Made by a program: the position numbers and the translations under genes. Below the pieces are notes generated by a model. That model searched no databases, had not been told where the DNA came from, and was given only the letters and a program-made list of their open reading frames with translations. 64,000 bases of DNA, from assembly GCF_025791835.1 (NCBI RefSeq), contig NZ_JAOXLP010000001.1, positions 372,001-436,000 on the forward strand, read 5' to 3'. Shown piece by piece: positions 9,470 through 17,928 of this stretch. Origin of the DNA: Roseomonas xinghualingensis (GTDB lineage Bacteria; Pseudomonadota; Alphaproteobacteria; Acetobacterales; Acetobacteraceae). The stretch's first letter is position 1, and each line of letters opens with the position of its first letter.

Positions 9470-10435
9470 ATGACGTCTTCTGATACGGCCCGCCCCGTGC
9501 TGGCCACGCATAGCGGCAAGTTCCATTGCGACGAGGTCTTTGCCTATGTCGTCCTGCGCCTGGCGCTGGGGCTGAACGCGCCGGGCGATGACCACCTGCT
9601 GCTGCGGACGCGCAAGGCGGAGCTGATCGAAAGCGCCGACATCGTCTGGGATGTCGGAAGCCAGTACGATCCGGCGGCGAACCGCTTCGATCATCACCAG
9701 CGCGGTGCGCCGCTGCGCCCGGATGGCACCCCTTTCTCCTCCGCGGGGCTGGTCTGGCAGGTCTATGGCGAGCGCGCGGTTGCGCGGCTGCTGCAGCCGA
9801 AGGGGGCGGAAGCCTTCGCGCCGGTCATCGCGTCCGATCTGGATGAAAGCCTGATCCGCCGGATCGACGAGGTGGACACCGGCATATCGGCCAAGGGCCC
9901 GGTGCAGGACGACAGCCTCGGCTTGGCGGCGCTGGTTGGTGGCTTCAATCCGACCTGGGATGATCCCGCCGGTGCCGGGCCGACGGCCGGCGATGCGGCC
10001 TTCCTGGAGGCGGCGGCCTTCGTGGAGGGTGTCCTGCGCCGCAAGGTTGATGGGCGGCGCGCACGCCATGCCGCCGAGGCCTCCGTGCTGGAGGCGCATC
10101 AGGCGGGCGAGGACCCTCGCATCCTGGTGCTGGATCGCGGCATGCCGTGGAAGAGCGCGGTCTTCACCCATGACCTGCCTGTGCTCTTCGCCGTCAGCCC
10201 CGCCTCCAACGGCAACTGGATGCTGGACACGATGCCGCCGGAACCCGGCTCCTTCGCGCAGCGCCAGCCGCTTCCGGAAGCCTGGGCGGGGTTGCAGGAA
10301 GGCGAGCTTGCCGCGCAGTCCGGCGTTCCGGATGCGGTCTTCGTGCATCTGCGGCGCTTCGTCGGTGCGGCAAGGTCGCGTGAAGGGGCGATGGCCATGG
10401 CCCGGAAGGCGCTGGCACTGGCGCCTGCGGAGTAG
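9470..10435 (+). CDS. MYG1 family protein (UPF0160)
   Basis: A 321-residue member of the MYG1/UPF0160 family, related to DHH phosphoesterases. The N-terminal block THSGKFHCDEVFAYVVLR and the later FDHHQRG carry the His/Asp metal-binding residues. The eukaryotic homologue has been described as an RNA exonuclease; the bacterial role is not established. No signal peptide. It starts 29 bp after the M3 peptidase stop and may be co-transcribed with it. Convergent with the gene at 10704-12287, with three hairpins in between. Confidence 0.85.
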   Translation: MTSSDTARPVLATHSGKFHCDEVFAYVVLRLALGLNAPGDDHLLLRTRKAELIESADIVWDVGSQYDPAANRFDHHQRGAPLRPDGTPFSSAGLVWQVYGERAVARLLQPKGAEAFAPVIASDLDESLIRRIDEVDTGISAKGPVQDDSLGLAALVGGFNPTWDDPAGAGPTAGDAAFLEAAAFVEGVLRRKVDGRRARHAAEASVLEAHQAGEDPRILVLDRGMPWKSAVFTHDLPVLFAVSPASNGNWMLDTMPPEPGSFAQRQPLPEAWAGLQEGELAAQSGVPDAVFVHLRRFVGAARSREGAMAMARKALALAPAE

Positions 10436-10586
10436 CGTTTCGGCGGTGGCCCCGGAGGCGCTGCCTTCGGACCTCCGCCGGGTGGCGGCGGCCACCCCGG
10501 ACCCCGCGTTCAGTTTTCAGCCAAGCAGCGAAATCAGGCAGCGCCGCAGGCAAAATTTCCGGGTTGCGCGGGCTGCCTTGTCAGTC

Positions 10587-10609
10587 GCCTGAGGTCATAG
10601 ACCTCAGGC
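10587..10609. terminator. Perfect hairpin 1 of a three-hairpin cluster
   Basis: GCCTGAGGTC and GACCTCAGGC form a 10-bp perfect stem with an ATA loop. It lies between two convergent genes, so it could end either transcript. Confidence 0.5.
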
Positions 10610-10636
10610 GCACCGTCGAAAAACAGATCGCGGGGC

Positions 10637-10660
10637 CCGGGGAGCCCGTTGGCTCCCCGG
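10637..10660. terminator. Perfect hairpin 2 of a three-hairpin cluster
   Basis: CCGGGGAGCC and GGCTCCCCGG form a 10-bp stem with a CGTT loop. It is very GC-rich and has no T run on either side. Confidence 0.5.
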
Positions 10661-10668
10661 CGGAGGGT

Positions 10669-10689
10669 CTGGGAGGCGGAGCCTCCCAG
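10669..10689. terminator. Perfect hairpin 3 of a three-hairpin cluster
   Basis: CTGGGAGGC and GCCTCCCAG form a 9-bp stem with a GGA loop, 15 bp from the end of the minus-strand gene that stops at 10704. Confidence 0.5.
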
Positions 10690-10703
10690 GGATCACCAAC
10701 CCC

Positions 10704-12287
10704 TCACTTCTTCTCAATGTTCCAGAACAGCATCACCGGCGCGTCCAGAACGCCGGAGATGTTGCTGCGCCGGGCATAGGGCTGGTCGAACTGTCCGAGC
10801 ACGCGATAGGGCTGCACTTCCGCCAGGCGGCGGTGCAGCGTCTCGGTCGCGCCGCGCCGCGCGCCGTCGTCCGTTGCGTCCACCACCGCCGTGCGGAGGC
10901 GTTCCGCCTCCTCGTCGCAGGGCCAGCCGGCCCAGCCGCGATCGCAGCCCATATTCGTGCCGATATTGGTCATGGGCGACTGCATGGTGGCGCCCGAGGC
11001 GGTGGTGACGAACAGGTTCCAGCCGCCTTCCGCGGGGTTGCCGCGGTTCTGCTGCCGCGTGGTCACCGTGCCCCAGTCGGAGACCTGCAGGTCGATGTTG
11101 AAGCCTGCCTGCTTCAGCCGGCCCGCCGCCACCTCGGCCATGCGGCCGATCGGAGCGATGTCGTAGGAGGTGGTGAGGACCAGCTTCTCGCCGCGATAAC
11201 CGCTCTCGGCCAGCAGGCGGCGTGCGGTTTCGAGATTGGGCTGGGCATAGGGCTCGCTGCCTGCCTCGGTGCCGTTCGGGCCACCGCAGATGAAGTAGGA
11301 GCCGCAGCGGCGCCACCAGCGATCATCCCCATAGCCGGCGGCCAGGAAATCAGCCTGATCCGTGGCATAGGCCAAAGCGAGGCGCGCACGGGGGTCGTTA
11401 AAGGGAGGGTGCAGGTGGTTGGGCCGCAGCATCACCTGGTTGGACAGGCTGGTATAGCGTTCCACCCGGATGTCGCGGGAGCGGGAGATGGCCGCCATCA
11501 GATCCTGCGCGGGCTGTTCCCAGATGTCGATCTCGCCGGTCTGCAGCGCGGCGGCGGCGGTCGCGGCATCGGGCATGATCTGCCACTCGACGCGATCCAG
11601 CTTCACCACGCGCCCGCCGGCCAGCCCATCCGCCGGCTCGCTGCGCGGTACGTAATCCGGGTTGCGGTCATAGACCACGCGCGCGCCGGCGCGCCATTCG
11701 CTGCGGTTGAAGCGGAAGGGGCCGGAACCGATGGCTTCCGTCACCGCACGGTGAGGATCGGTGCGCGCATCGCTTTCACGCATAATCGCGGGGATCATGC
11801 CCACGGCGGAACCGAGCGCGAAGGGCACCACGCCCACAGGGCGCTTCAGCTTCAGCGCGATGGTGCGGTCGTCCACCACATCGAGTGCCGCGACATATTC
11901 CTTCAGCTTGCCGCCCACCGTGTCCCGCGTCATCCACCGCTCCAGCGAGGCGACGACGTCGCGTGCCGTGACGGGCTGGCCGTCATGGAAGCGCAGCCCG
12001 TCGCGCAGGCCGATGGTATGGGTCAGCCCATCCGCCGAGACATCGTGCCGCCCGGCCATCTGCATCCGCGGGTTCAGCTTCGAATCCCAGGCGAAGAGCG
12101 TCTCGTAGATCATCAGCCCGTGCATGCGGGTGATGGTGATGGAGGCCACCACGGGATCCAGCGTGCGCAGATCCGCATGGGGCGCCACGCGCAGCACACG
12201 GTCCGGCGCCGGCTGCGCTTCCGCTTGTCCGGCGGAGAGAGTGGCGGCAAGGCCTGTGCAGGCCAGGAGCAGGCGGCGCAGGTTCAT
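10704..12287 (-). CDS. ABC transporter substrate-binding protein, family 5
   Basis: A 527-residue periplasmic binding protein with a clear Sec signal (MNLRRLLLACTGLAATLSAG, cleavage near AEAQ). The mature protein starts LRVAPHADLRTLDPVV and carries the family-5 block GLRDGLRFHDGQPVTARDVV. The frame continues upstream to 12860, but that part lies over the hydrolase gene in another frame; ATG 12287 has AGGGGA just upstream and opens the signal peptide, so it is preferred. It begins 61 bp after the serine hydrolase gene and is probably co-transcribed with it. It is paralogous to the protein at 4489-6066. No permease genes adjoin, so the partner and ligand are unknown. Confidence 0.88.
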   Translation of the reverse strand: MNLRRLLLACTGLAATLSAGQAEAQPAPDRVLRVAPHADLRTLDPVVASITITRMHGLMIYETLFAWDSKLNPRMQMAGRHDVSADGLTHTIGLRDGLRFHDGQPVTARDVVASLERWMTRDTVGGKLKEYVAALDVVDDRTIALKLKRPVGVVPFALGSAVGMIPAIMRESDARTDPHRAVTEAIGSGPFRFNRSEWRAGARVVYDRNPDYVPRSEPADGLAGGRVVKLDRVEWQIMPDAATAAAALQTGEIDIWEQPAQDLMAAISRSRDIRVERYTSLSNQVMLRPNHLHPPFNDPRARLALAYATDQADFLAAGYGDDRWWRRCGSYFICGGPNGTEAGSEPYAQPNLETARRLLAESGYRGEKLVLTTSYDIAPIGRMAEVAAGRLKQAGFNIDLQVSDWGTVTTRQQNRGNPAEGGWNLFVTTASGATMQSPMTNIGTNMGCDRGWAGWPCDEEAERLRTAVVDATDDGARRGATETLHRRLAEVQPYRVLGQFDQPYARRSNISGVLDAPVMLFWNIEKK

Positions 12288-12348
12288 TCTGGATTCCCCT
12301 CGAATTGCGAAGGAAGTCCAGCATGCGCTGTGCCAGCCGCCAACTGCT

Positions 12349-13866
12349 TCAGCCGCGCCGGAAGACCAGCACGCGGGAGCGGTGCGAGACCAGGCGCAGC
12401 GAGCCATCGGGCTGGAGCCACAGCAAGGGGCGGGCGCGCCAGGGGCCATGCCGCCGGTCCGCCACCGCGCGGCCATTGGGCAGTGGCCGCAGCATGCAGG
12501 TATCGCGCGGATGGATGCCCGGCAGCAGGGCCGTGCCATCAGCCCGTACCTCCAGCGAGAGGCCGAAGGCGTCGTTCTGCCAGCGTCCTCGCAGCGCGGG
12601 GTCCAGCGCTGTCGCTTCCGGCACGGGGAGGAGCCGGCGGACCACCCCGCCAACCCGGCCCTCGATCGCGCCATCGGGCATCGCGTGGAGCGTGGCCTGC
12701 AGATAGGCGGGCAGCGTCCGCACGCCGCCGGCTCCATCCGTAAAAAGACGGTCACCCACGCCCATGAAGCTGATGGTCTCGCCTTCCACCTCCGCCCATG
12801 CCTCGCTGCCTTCCTCGGCATAGAGGCCGGGTGGCAGGGAGGCGGGTTGCGGCAGGGCACGGCCGCTGATTGCGGCCATTACCCGCAGCGCCAGCCAGAG
12901 CGGGTCCGTGTCCTCCCGGTTGGAAATAAGCGCGACGCCGCAGCCGAGGCTGGGTGCCATCAGGATATGCGTCTTCACCCCGGGCAGGGATCCGCCATGC
13001 CCCACCAGCGCCAGCCCATCCAGGTCGAGCGTGGAGAGGCCGAGGCGGTAGAAGTTCTCCGCGCTATCCGGAAAAGGACGCGGTGCGGAGAGCCGCGTGA
13101 GCATGCTGGCCGCCGGGCCTTGCCCAGCCAGCAAGGCCGTGCCCCAGCGAGCCAGCGCTTCCGCGCTTCCGGCCAGGCCGCCTGAGGGGGAGAAATGCAT
13201 GCCGTAGCGGCCACGCCGCCAGTTGTTGCCGTCATGCCAATAGGGCGTGGCCAGGCCAGGCACGGATGTCGCCTCATCCTCGGGGAAGGCGACGTCGCCC
13301 AGGCCGAGTGGCTCCAGCAACAGGCGGTGCAGCGCCTGCCCGTAGCTTTCCGCCCGGCCTGCCGCGAAGGCGGCGGAGACCAGCCGCCAGCCGGTGTTGG
13401 AATAGGCCATCTCCACCCCCGGCGGGCCGCCTGTGCCGGGCAGGCGGCGGCACAGCGCCAGCAACTCGGATTCTGAGAGGCTGGCCGTATAGGGAAGGCC
13501 AAGCAGCCAGAGTGTCTCCATCACGTCGGGGAGCGCGCCGGTCATGCCCAGCGCGTGTTCAAGCGGCACAGCGGCCAGCGATTCGGGCAGATCCGGCACC
13601 AGGGCGCCGAGCGGCGATGCCAGGTCGAACCCCGCCAGAAGGGCCGTGGCGGCGCAGAACTGCTTGCTGATGGAGGCCCAGCGGCTGGGCATGGCCGGCG
13701 TGAAGGCGATGCGGTGCTCCAGGCTCGCAAAGCCGCCCGCCGCCATCCCGCGGGGGCCCTGTCCATCAAAGAGAACGATCGCCCCGCCTGGGCCGCCCTC
13801 CCTGGACCAGGCATCAGCGATGGCGGCGGCCACTGTGGCGCCGCGAGATAGGTCGGCTTGGGTCAT
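12349..13866 (-). CDS. Serine hydrolase, class C beta-lactamase / D-aminopeptidase-like
   Basis: A 505-residue protein of the beta-lactamase-related (pfam Beta-lactamase) superfamily. The nucleophile motif SxxK is S65-I-S-K68, the second motif YSN is at about 155-157, and a late VGHGGSLPG supplies the HGG motif equivalent to KTG. A further domain of about 150 residues follows, as in D-aminopeptidase-like members. No signal peptide is evident, so it is probably cytoplasmic and unlikely to be a resistance enzyme. A binding protein of oligopeptide type lies directly downstream, so a role in hydrolysing imported D-amino-acid or other peptides is plausible but inferred. Confidence 0.85.
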   Translation of the reverse strand: MTQADLSRGATVAAAIADAWSREGGPGGAIVLFDGQGPRGMAAGGFASLEHRIAFTPAMPSRWASISKQFCAATALLAGFDLASPLGALVPDLPESLAAVPLEHALGMTGALPDVMETLWLLGLPYTASLSESELLALCRRLPGTGGPPGVEMAYSNTGWRLVSAAFAAGRAESYGQALHRLLLEPLGLGDVAFPEDEATSVPGLATPYWHDGNNWRRGRYGMHFSPSGGLAGSAEALARWGTALLAGQGPAASMLTRLSAPRPFPDSAENFYRLGLSTLDLDGLALVGHGGSLPGVKTHILMAPSLGCGVALISNREDTDPLWLALRVMAAISGRALPQPASLPPGLYAEEGSEAWAEVEGETISFMGVGDRLFTDGAGGVRTLPAYLQATLHAMPDGAIEGRVGGVVRRLLPVPEATALDPALRGRWQNDAFGLSLEVRADGTALLPGIHPRDTCMLRPLPNGRAVADRRHGPWRARPLLWLQPDGSLRLVSHRSRVLVFRRG

Positions 13867-13983
13867 CGCCGGATTCTAGCCCGATCCGCCTGGACGGAAA
13901 TGCCTGACGCATCTTTCCGCCGCGATATGGCGGGCCTCTCCGGCTCACATGCTGCAAGGCCATCACAGTCCCACGATCAGTAG

Positions 13984-14010
13984 AATTCCGTAATTTCGCG
14001 TGACGGAATT
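13984..14010. promoter_or_regulatory. Inverted repeat upstream of the M10 protease gene
   Basis: AATTCCGT at 13984-13991 and ACGGAATT at 14003-14010 form a perfect 8-bp inverted repeat with an 11-bp spacer. It lies in an AT-rich stretch 32 bp before the start codon, a suitable place for a regulator to act on the protease promoter. The protein that binds is unknown. Confidence 0.45.
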
Positions 14011-14041
14011 TATCTATAACTGGAACAAAAGGAGCTAAATA

Positions 14042-16039
14042 GTGCCAGGAACAAACTCAGTAAGCAGGACGGGTAACCAGGACACGGACGGCGTGTTGCT
14101 CGGTACAAAATGGGATACATTAAATCTGACCTTCAGCTTCCCCACGAAGGCTTCATTCTACGGAGCGGGATACGGTAGCGGAGAGCCAGGTTCTGCCTTC
14201 GAAGCACTCAATGCACAGCAGAAGATTGCGGTGCGAGAGAGTTTCGAGATGATCTCCTCCTACACGAATCTCAGTTTCAGGGAGATTGCCGAGAGCACGA
14301 CGCAGCACGCGGATCTGCGCCATGCCATGTCCGATATTCCCGGCACCGCCTGGGCTTACTATCCGTCGAACGATGCCAGCGGCGGCGATTCCTGGTACCG
14401 GAATTCCAGCGGCGGTTATGATGCCCCTGTTCTCGGCAACTACGCCTATTTCACCTTCATACATGAGATCGGCCACAGCCTTGGCCTGAAGCATGGTCAT
14501 GAAGGCGGAATCTTCGGCGCCATGCCCGCGGAGCATGATTCCCACGAATACTCCATCATGACCTACCGCAGCTATCTCGGCAGCCCGGGCCAATATTACA
14601 CGAACGAGACCTGGGGCGGCCCGCAGTCGATGATGATCAACGATATCGCGGCGCTGCAGCATATGTATGGCGCGGATTACACGACCAATGCGGGCGACAC
14701 GACCTATAGCTGGAGCGCGACCACCGGAGAGATGTCCGTCAACGGTGTCGGCCAGGGCACGCCTGGTGGAAACCGCATCTTCAGGACCGTCTGGGACGGA
14801 GGTGGAACCGACACCTACGACCTTTCCAACTATTCGGGAGATGTCATCATCGATCTTCGCCCGGGGGAATGGACAACGACATCCCAGATCCAGCTCGCCA
14901 ATCTAGGAGACGGGAACTATGCGCGCGGCAATATCGCGAACGCCATTCTTTTCAATGACGACACGCGTTCCCTGATCGAGAATGCCATCGGTTCCTCAGG
15001 GAACGACGTCATCTTCGGAAACGCAGGGAGCAACACGCTCGATGGGCAGGACGGATCGGATATCATTGTCCTGGCGGGGTTACAGAGTGACTATGCCTTC
15101 AGTGGTACGGCAGACAGCCTTACCGCCACAGGATTTGGCGTCACTGACACCATCCTGAATGCTGAGTTCGTGCGGTTCCTTGGATCGAATCTCACCGTGG
15201 CATCCGCGGACCTCTTCGAGTCCAATTCCGAGGAGGATGACTACCGCGATGCCATTGCGGATCAGATAGCTCCGCTTGGTTCGCTGAATGCCGGCGCCAC
15301 AGTGGCTGGAGGGATCGAGGTCGCTGGTGACAGGGATGTCTTCGCCATCACCCTCAAGGCCAGCAGCAACTACACCTTCGAGCTGCGCGGCTCCCCGACG
15401 AATGGCGGCGCGCTTGGGGATGGCCTGCTGGAGTTGTGGGACAGCAAGGGCGCCCTGCTGCTGTCCAATGACGATTTCAATTCGGCGGATGCGCATATTG
15501 TCTTCAGGGCAAAGACCAGCGGTACCTATTACCTCATTGCCGGTGGGGATGGTTATGACACCGGAACCTACACGCTGAGCGCAAAGCGTGACTTCGACGA
15601 CTATGCGGACAAGATCAGCGATACCACCGCTCCGCTGGGCCAGATGTCCATGGGCGGTTCGCGAATGGGTGCCATCGAGAAGAGCGGGGACATCGATTAT
15701 TTCGCCGTAAACCTTGTGGCCGGGAAGACCTATGGCTTCGATCTGCGCGGGTCTCCCACGGATGCCGGAACGCTGCCCAACGCCCTGCTGGAACTGCGCG
15801 ACGGCGCGGGGAACCTGCTGCTCTCCAATAATGATTATGGCGGGACGAAGGATTCCCACATCAGCTACACCGCTTCCACGAGCGGAACCCATTACCTGGC
15901 TGCGCGCGGATCGGGCAGTAATATTGGAACCTATGCGTTGAGTGCGGCTGGGCCGGCCGGCGCGGTGGAAGATGCGGGTCCGTCCGCCTGGTCCACCATG
16001 GCAGGTGGTGCGCATGCGGATTACTTCCTGTCTGTGTGA
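14042..16039 (+). CDS. Serralysin-type M10 metalloprotease with two C-terminal PPC-like domains
   Basis: A 665-residue secreted zinc protease. The metzincin motif HEIGHSLGLKHGH starts at H141, and a Met-turn candidate follows (YSIMTYRSY). Residues about 265-345 hold RTX-type calcium-binding sequence (GSSGNDVIFGNAGSNTLDGQDGSD), typical of serralysins exported by type I secretion without a cleaved N-terminal signal. Two tandem domains follow (about 395-515 and 517-635), both with DDY, APLG, D-x-D-x-F, ELRGSPT or DLRGSPT, and GTYxLSA, resembling bacterial pre-peptidase C-terminal domains. The start is GTG with AGGAG 8 bases upstream. No type I secretion genes are in this window. A small secreted protein gene overlaps its end. 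Confidence 0.9.
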   Translation: MPGTNSVSRTGNQDTDGVLLGTKWDTLNLTFSFPTKASFYGAGYGSGEPGSAFEALNAQQKIAVRESFEMISSYTNLSFREIAESTTQHADLRHAMSDIPGTAWAYYPSNDASGGDSWYRNSSGGYDAPVLGNYAYFTFIHEIGHSLGLKHGHEGGIFGAMPAEHDSHEYSIMTYRSYLGSPGQYYTNETWGGPQSMMINDIAALQHMYGADYTTNAGDTTYSWSATTGEMSVNGVGQGTPGGNRIFRTVWDGGGTDTYDLSNYSGDVIIDLRPGEWTTTSQIQLANLGDGNYARGNIANAILFNDDTRSLIENAIGSSGNDVIFGNAGSNTLDGQDGSDIIVLAGLQSDYAFSGTADSLTATGFGVTDTILNAEFVRFLGSNLTVASADLFESNSEEDDYRDAIADQIAPLGSLNAGATVAGGIEVAGDRDVFAITLKASSNYTFELRGSPTNGGALGDGLLELWDSKGALLLSNDDFNSADAHIVFRAKTSGTYYLIAGGDGYDTGTYTLSAKRDFDDYADKISDTTAPLGQMSMGGSRMGAIEKSGDIDYFAVNLVAGKTYGFDLRGSPTDAGTLPNALLELRDGAGNLLLSNNDYGGTKDSHISYTASTSGTHYLAARGSGSNIGTYALSAAGPAGAVEDAGPSAWSTMAGGAHADYFLSV

Positions 16040-16340
16040 AGCTGTGCCGGTGTTCCTGTTGCGGCGTGGCCTTGGCCTTCTTGCCATGGCCGCGCTGCTC
16101 CTGCCTGGACCACCGGCCGGTGCAACCGGAGGCGATGCTGTCCACAAGGCTGAAGCGATGACCACGCCCGTCGTTCCGCCGGCCCGCAGCGGCGACATTG
16201 CTATCCAGCAGGAACTGGATGCAGCGAGAGCGGCTGGTACGTTGGCAGCCTATGACCTCTTTATTGCCCGGCATCCGGGACATCCGCTCGAGGAGGTGGC
16301 GCGCGAGGAACGCGCCCGGTTGGCCAGGCGGCGCGGCTAA
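16014..16340 (+). CDS. Small secreted protein of unknown function, next to the M10 protease
   Basis: A protein of about 108 residues with a hydrophobic N-terminal segment (VFLLRRGLGLLAMAALLL) ending PAGA, a good Sec signal. The mature part is short, helical and charged (IQQELDAARAAGTLAAYDLF, then HPGHPLEEVAREERARL). ATG 16014 overlaps the protease gene by 26 bases and has AGGTGG upstream; GTG 16044, 4 bp after the protease stop, is an alternative. The position recalls the Inh inhibitor genes that often accompany serralysins, but it does not resemble Inh. Expression with the protease is likely from the spacing; function unknown. Confidence 0.5.
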   Translation: MRITSCLCEAVPVFLLRRGLGLLAMAALLLPGPPAGATGGDAVHKAEAMTTPVVPPARSGDIAIQQELDAARAAGTLAAYDLFIARHPGHPLEEVAREERARLARRRG

Positions 16341-16414
16341 GGCCATTTGCAGCCGGTGGGCTGAACTGCCCTGGCGGAGGGGTTTGTCTTGCCTGGTGCG
16401 GCTTCGGTATGGAA

Positions 16415-16425
16415 TTGTCTGACAA
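16415..16425. promoter_or_regulatory. Candidate GntR operator, site 1
   Basis: TTGTCTGACAA is a perfect palindrome (TTGTC-T-GACAA) of the type bound by GntR/FCD regulators. It lies just before the proposed start of the regulator gene at 16451 and closely matches site 2 at 17232-17242, differing at one position when read on the opposite strand. Confidence 0.5.
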
Positions 16426-16450
16426 ATTTGCCGAGGCAAAGTTCTTGGCG

Positions 16451-17179
16451 ATGCCGCCTGACAGCAATCTGCCTGGTGACGAGATGCTCCGCGCGGCGCC
16501 GCAGCCCATGCGGCGTCAGGTGGAGGAGGGGCTGCGCAACGCGATCGCCAGTGGCCGCTTCGCCCCGGGGCAGCACCTGACGGACCGCATGCTCTGTGAG
16601 GTCTTCGGCGCCAGCCGCAGTGTGGTGCGGGAGGCGGTGCGCCTGCTGGAGGCGGAAGGGCTCATCGTGCTTGTGCCGAACCGGGGCCAGTTCGTCGCCT
16701 ACCTGTCCTCGGCCGAGGCGGCGCACATCTACGAGGTTCGCGGCGTATTGGAGGCCCTGGCCGCCGAGGGCTTCGCCATTCGTGCGACGGATGCCGAGCG
16801 AGCAGAGCTGCGCCAGATCTATGAGCATCTCGCCGATGTGGGGCCGGAGACGGACCGGATGGCCCTGTTGGCCATCAAGCGCGACTTCTATGCGGTGTTG
16901 CTGCGGGGCTGCCGCAATCCGCTGGTGGCGCGGATGCTTGATCAGATGCTGAACCGCAACTCCCAGCTCCGCGCCACTTCGCTTTCAGACCCTGCGCGGC
17001 TGCCTCACACGATCCGGGAACTGCGATGGGTGGTGGAAGCCATCGAGCACCGCGATCCTGAAGGAGCCTGGGAGGCCTCGCGTTTGCATGTGCGGCGCGC
17101 GGCGGCCGTCGCGCTCCGCATCCTGCGCGGGCGGGAGGAACGGGAACGCGAGGATCCAGGAGGTACCCAACTGGGCTGA
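16451..17179 (+). CDS. GntR-family transcriptional regulator with FCD effector domain
   Basis: A 242-residue regulator. The N-terminal winged helix-turn-helix is plain (QVEEGLRNAIASGRFAPGQ, then VFGASRSVVREAVRLLEAEGLI), followed by an all-helical FCD domain containing the metal or ligand His/Asp/Arg positions expected of FadR-C proteins (YEVRGVLEALAAEGF, later LRWVVEAIEHRDP). ATG 16409 is also in frame, but the palindrome at 16415-16425 would then sit inside codons 3-6, so ATG 16451 is favoured; neither has a strong ribosome site. It is followed by the ThDP-enzyme gene cluster, which it probably controls. FCD regulators usually respond to organic acids. Confidence 0.85.
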   Translation: MPPDSNLPGDEMLRAAPQPMRRQVEEGLRNAIASGRFAPGQHLTDRMLCEVFGASRSVVREAVRLLEAEGLIVLVPNRGQFVAYLSSAEAAHIYEVRGVLEALAAEGFAIRATDAERAELRQIYEHLADVGPETDRMALLAIKRDFYAVLLRGCRNPLVARMLDQMLNRNSQLRATSLSDPARLPHTIRELRWVVEAIEHRDPEGAWEASRLHVRRAAAVALRILRGREEREREDPGGTQLG

Positions 17180-17231
17180 CCTGCGTGGTGGCGGTCAGGT
17201 GTGCGACGAAATTGGTGATGCCACAGAAAGA

Positions 17232-17242
17232 TTGACAGACAA
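17232..17242. promoter_or_regulatory. Candidate GntR operator, site 2
   Basis: TTGACAGACAA, whose complement TTGTCTGTCAA differs from site 1 at a single base. It is placed about 130 bp upstream of the split ThDP enzyme genes, in the 191-bp gap after the regulator gene. The shared sequence suggests one regulator for both promoters. Confidence 0.5.
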
Positions 17243-17370
17243 TTATTTCGGGGTGGAGAGTGCTTCCACAGCATCGGCACCCCGGTTCCACGGCGGGTCG
17301 GATGAAAGTCGGCAGCCTGGGCGGCCCTCCATGAAGTGCGGTTCCGGCTCGATGTGGCTGAGCGGAGGAA

Positions 17371-17925
17371 ATGTTGGACACACATGGAATGGACATGGCG
17401 CCAGCCGATACGGCTGGCTGGCCGGGCGAGCTCTTCAATCTCCTGAAGACGCATGACATCCGGCAAGTGGCCTTCGTGCCCGATGCCGGACATTCCCATC
17501 TGATCCAGCGCTGCATCGACGATCCCGATATCAAGGCGATTTCCCTGACCACGGAGGAAGAGGGCATCGGGCTGATGCTCGGCGCCTGGCTTGGCGGCCA
17601 GAAAAGCGTGCTGCTGATGCAGAGTTCCGGCGTCGGCAACTGCATCAACATGCTTTCGCTCGGCATCCTGCATCGCACGCCGATGCCGATGATCGTGACG
17701 ATGCGCGGCGACTTCGGTGAGTTCAACCCGGCCCAGGTTCCGATGGGAAACGCCACCCAGACGGTACTGGAGGCGATGGGCACGCTGGTCCGGCGTGCCG
17801 ATCACGTAAGCGATATCGTGCCCACGGTGGATGCCACGCTGCGCATGGCCTTCAACACATTCCGGCCGACGGCAACGCTGATCGGCCAGCGCGTCCTTGG
17901 CGCCAAGACCTTCGGAAAGGACTGA
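17371..17925 (+). CDS. ThDP-dependent decarboxylase-like protein, N-terminal (Pyr-domain) subunit
   Basis: A 184-residue protein matching the Pyr domain of thiamine-diphosphate enzymes, of the sulfopyruvate/phosphonopyruvate decarboxylase alpha-subunit type. The conserved Glu that activates ThDP is in the TTEEEG segment (about residue 60), followed by GLMLGAWLGGQKSVLLMQSSGVGN. It is separated by 3 bp from the gene for the matching PP-binding subunit, so the two form a heteromeric enzyme. ATG 17371 has GGAGG very close (2 bases), so a slightly later ATG at 17389 is possible. The substrate is probably a 2-oxo acid. Whether that is sulfopyruvate is not shown by the sequence. Confidence 0.8.
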   Translation: MLDTHGMDMAPADTAGWPGELFNLLKTHDIRQVAFVPDAGHSHLIQRCIDDPDIKAISLTTEEEGIGLMLGAWLGGQKSVLLMQSSGVGNCINMLSLGILHRTPMPMIVTMRGDFGEFNPAQVPMGNATQTVLEAMGTLVRRADHVSDIVPTVDATLRMAFNTFRPTATLIGQRVLGAKTFGKD

Positions 17926-17928
17926 GCC

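Noticed and set aside
10833..12743. A 636-residue plus-strand open frame
   Set aside because: Antisense to the family-5 binding protein; rich in Gly, Ala, Arg and His with no domain.
12288..12860. N-terminal extension of the binding-protein gene
   Set aside because: It overlaps the serine hydrolase gene in another frame and would bury the signal peptide. ATG 12287 has its own ribosome site.
12349..13866. An antibiotic-resistance beta-lactamase
   Set aside because: It has the fold motifs but no export signal and carries an extra C-terminal domain, pointing to a peptidase or esterase instead.
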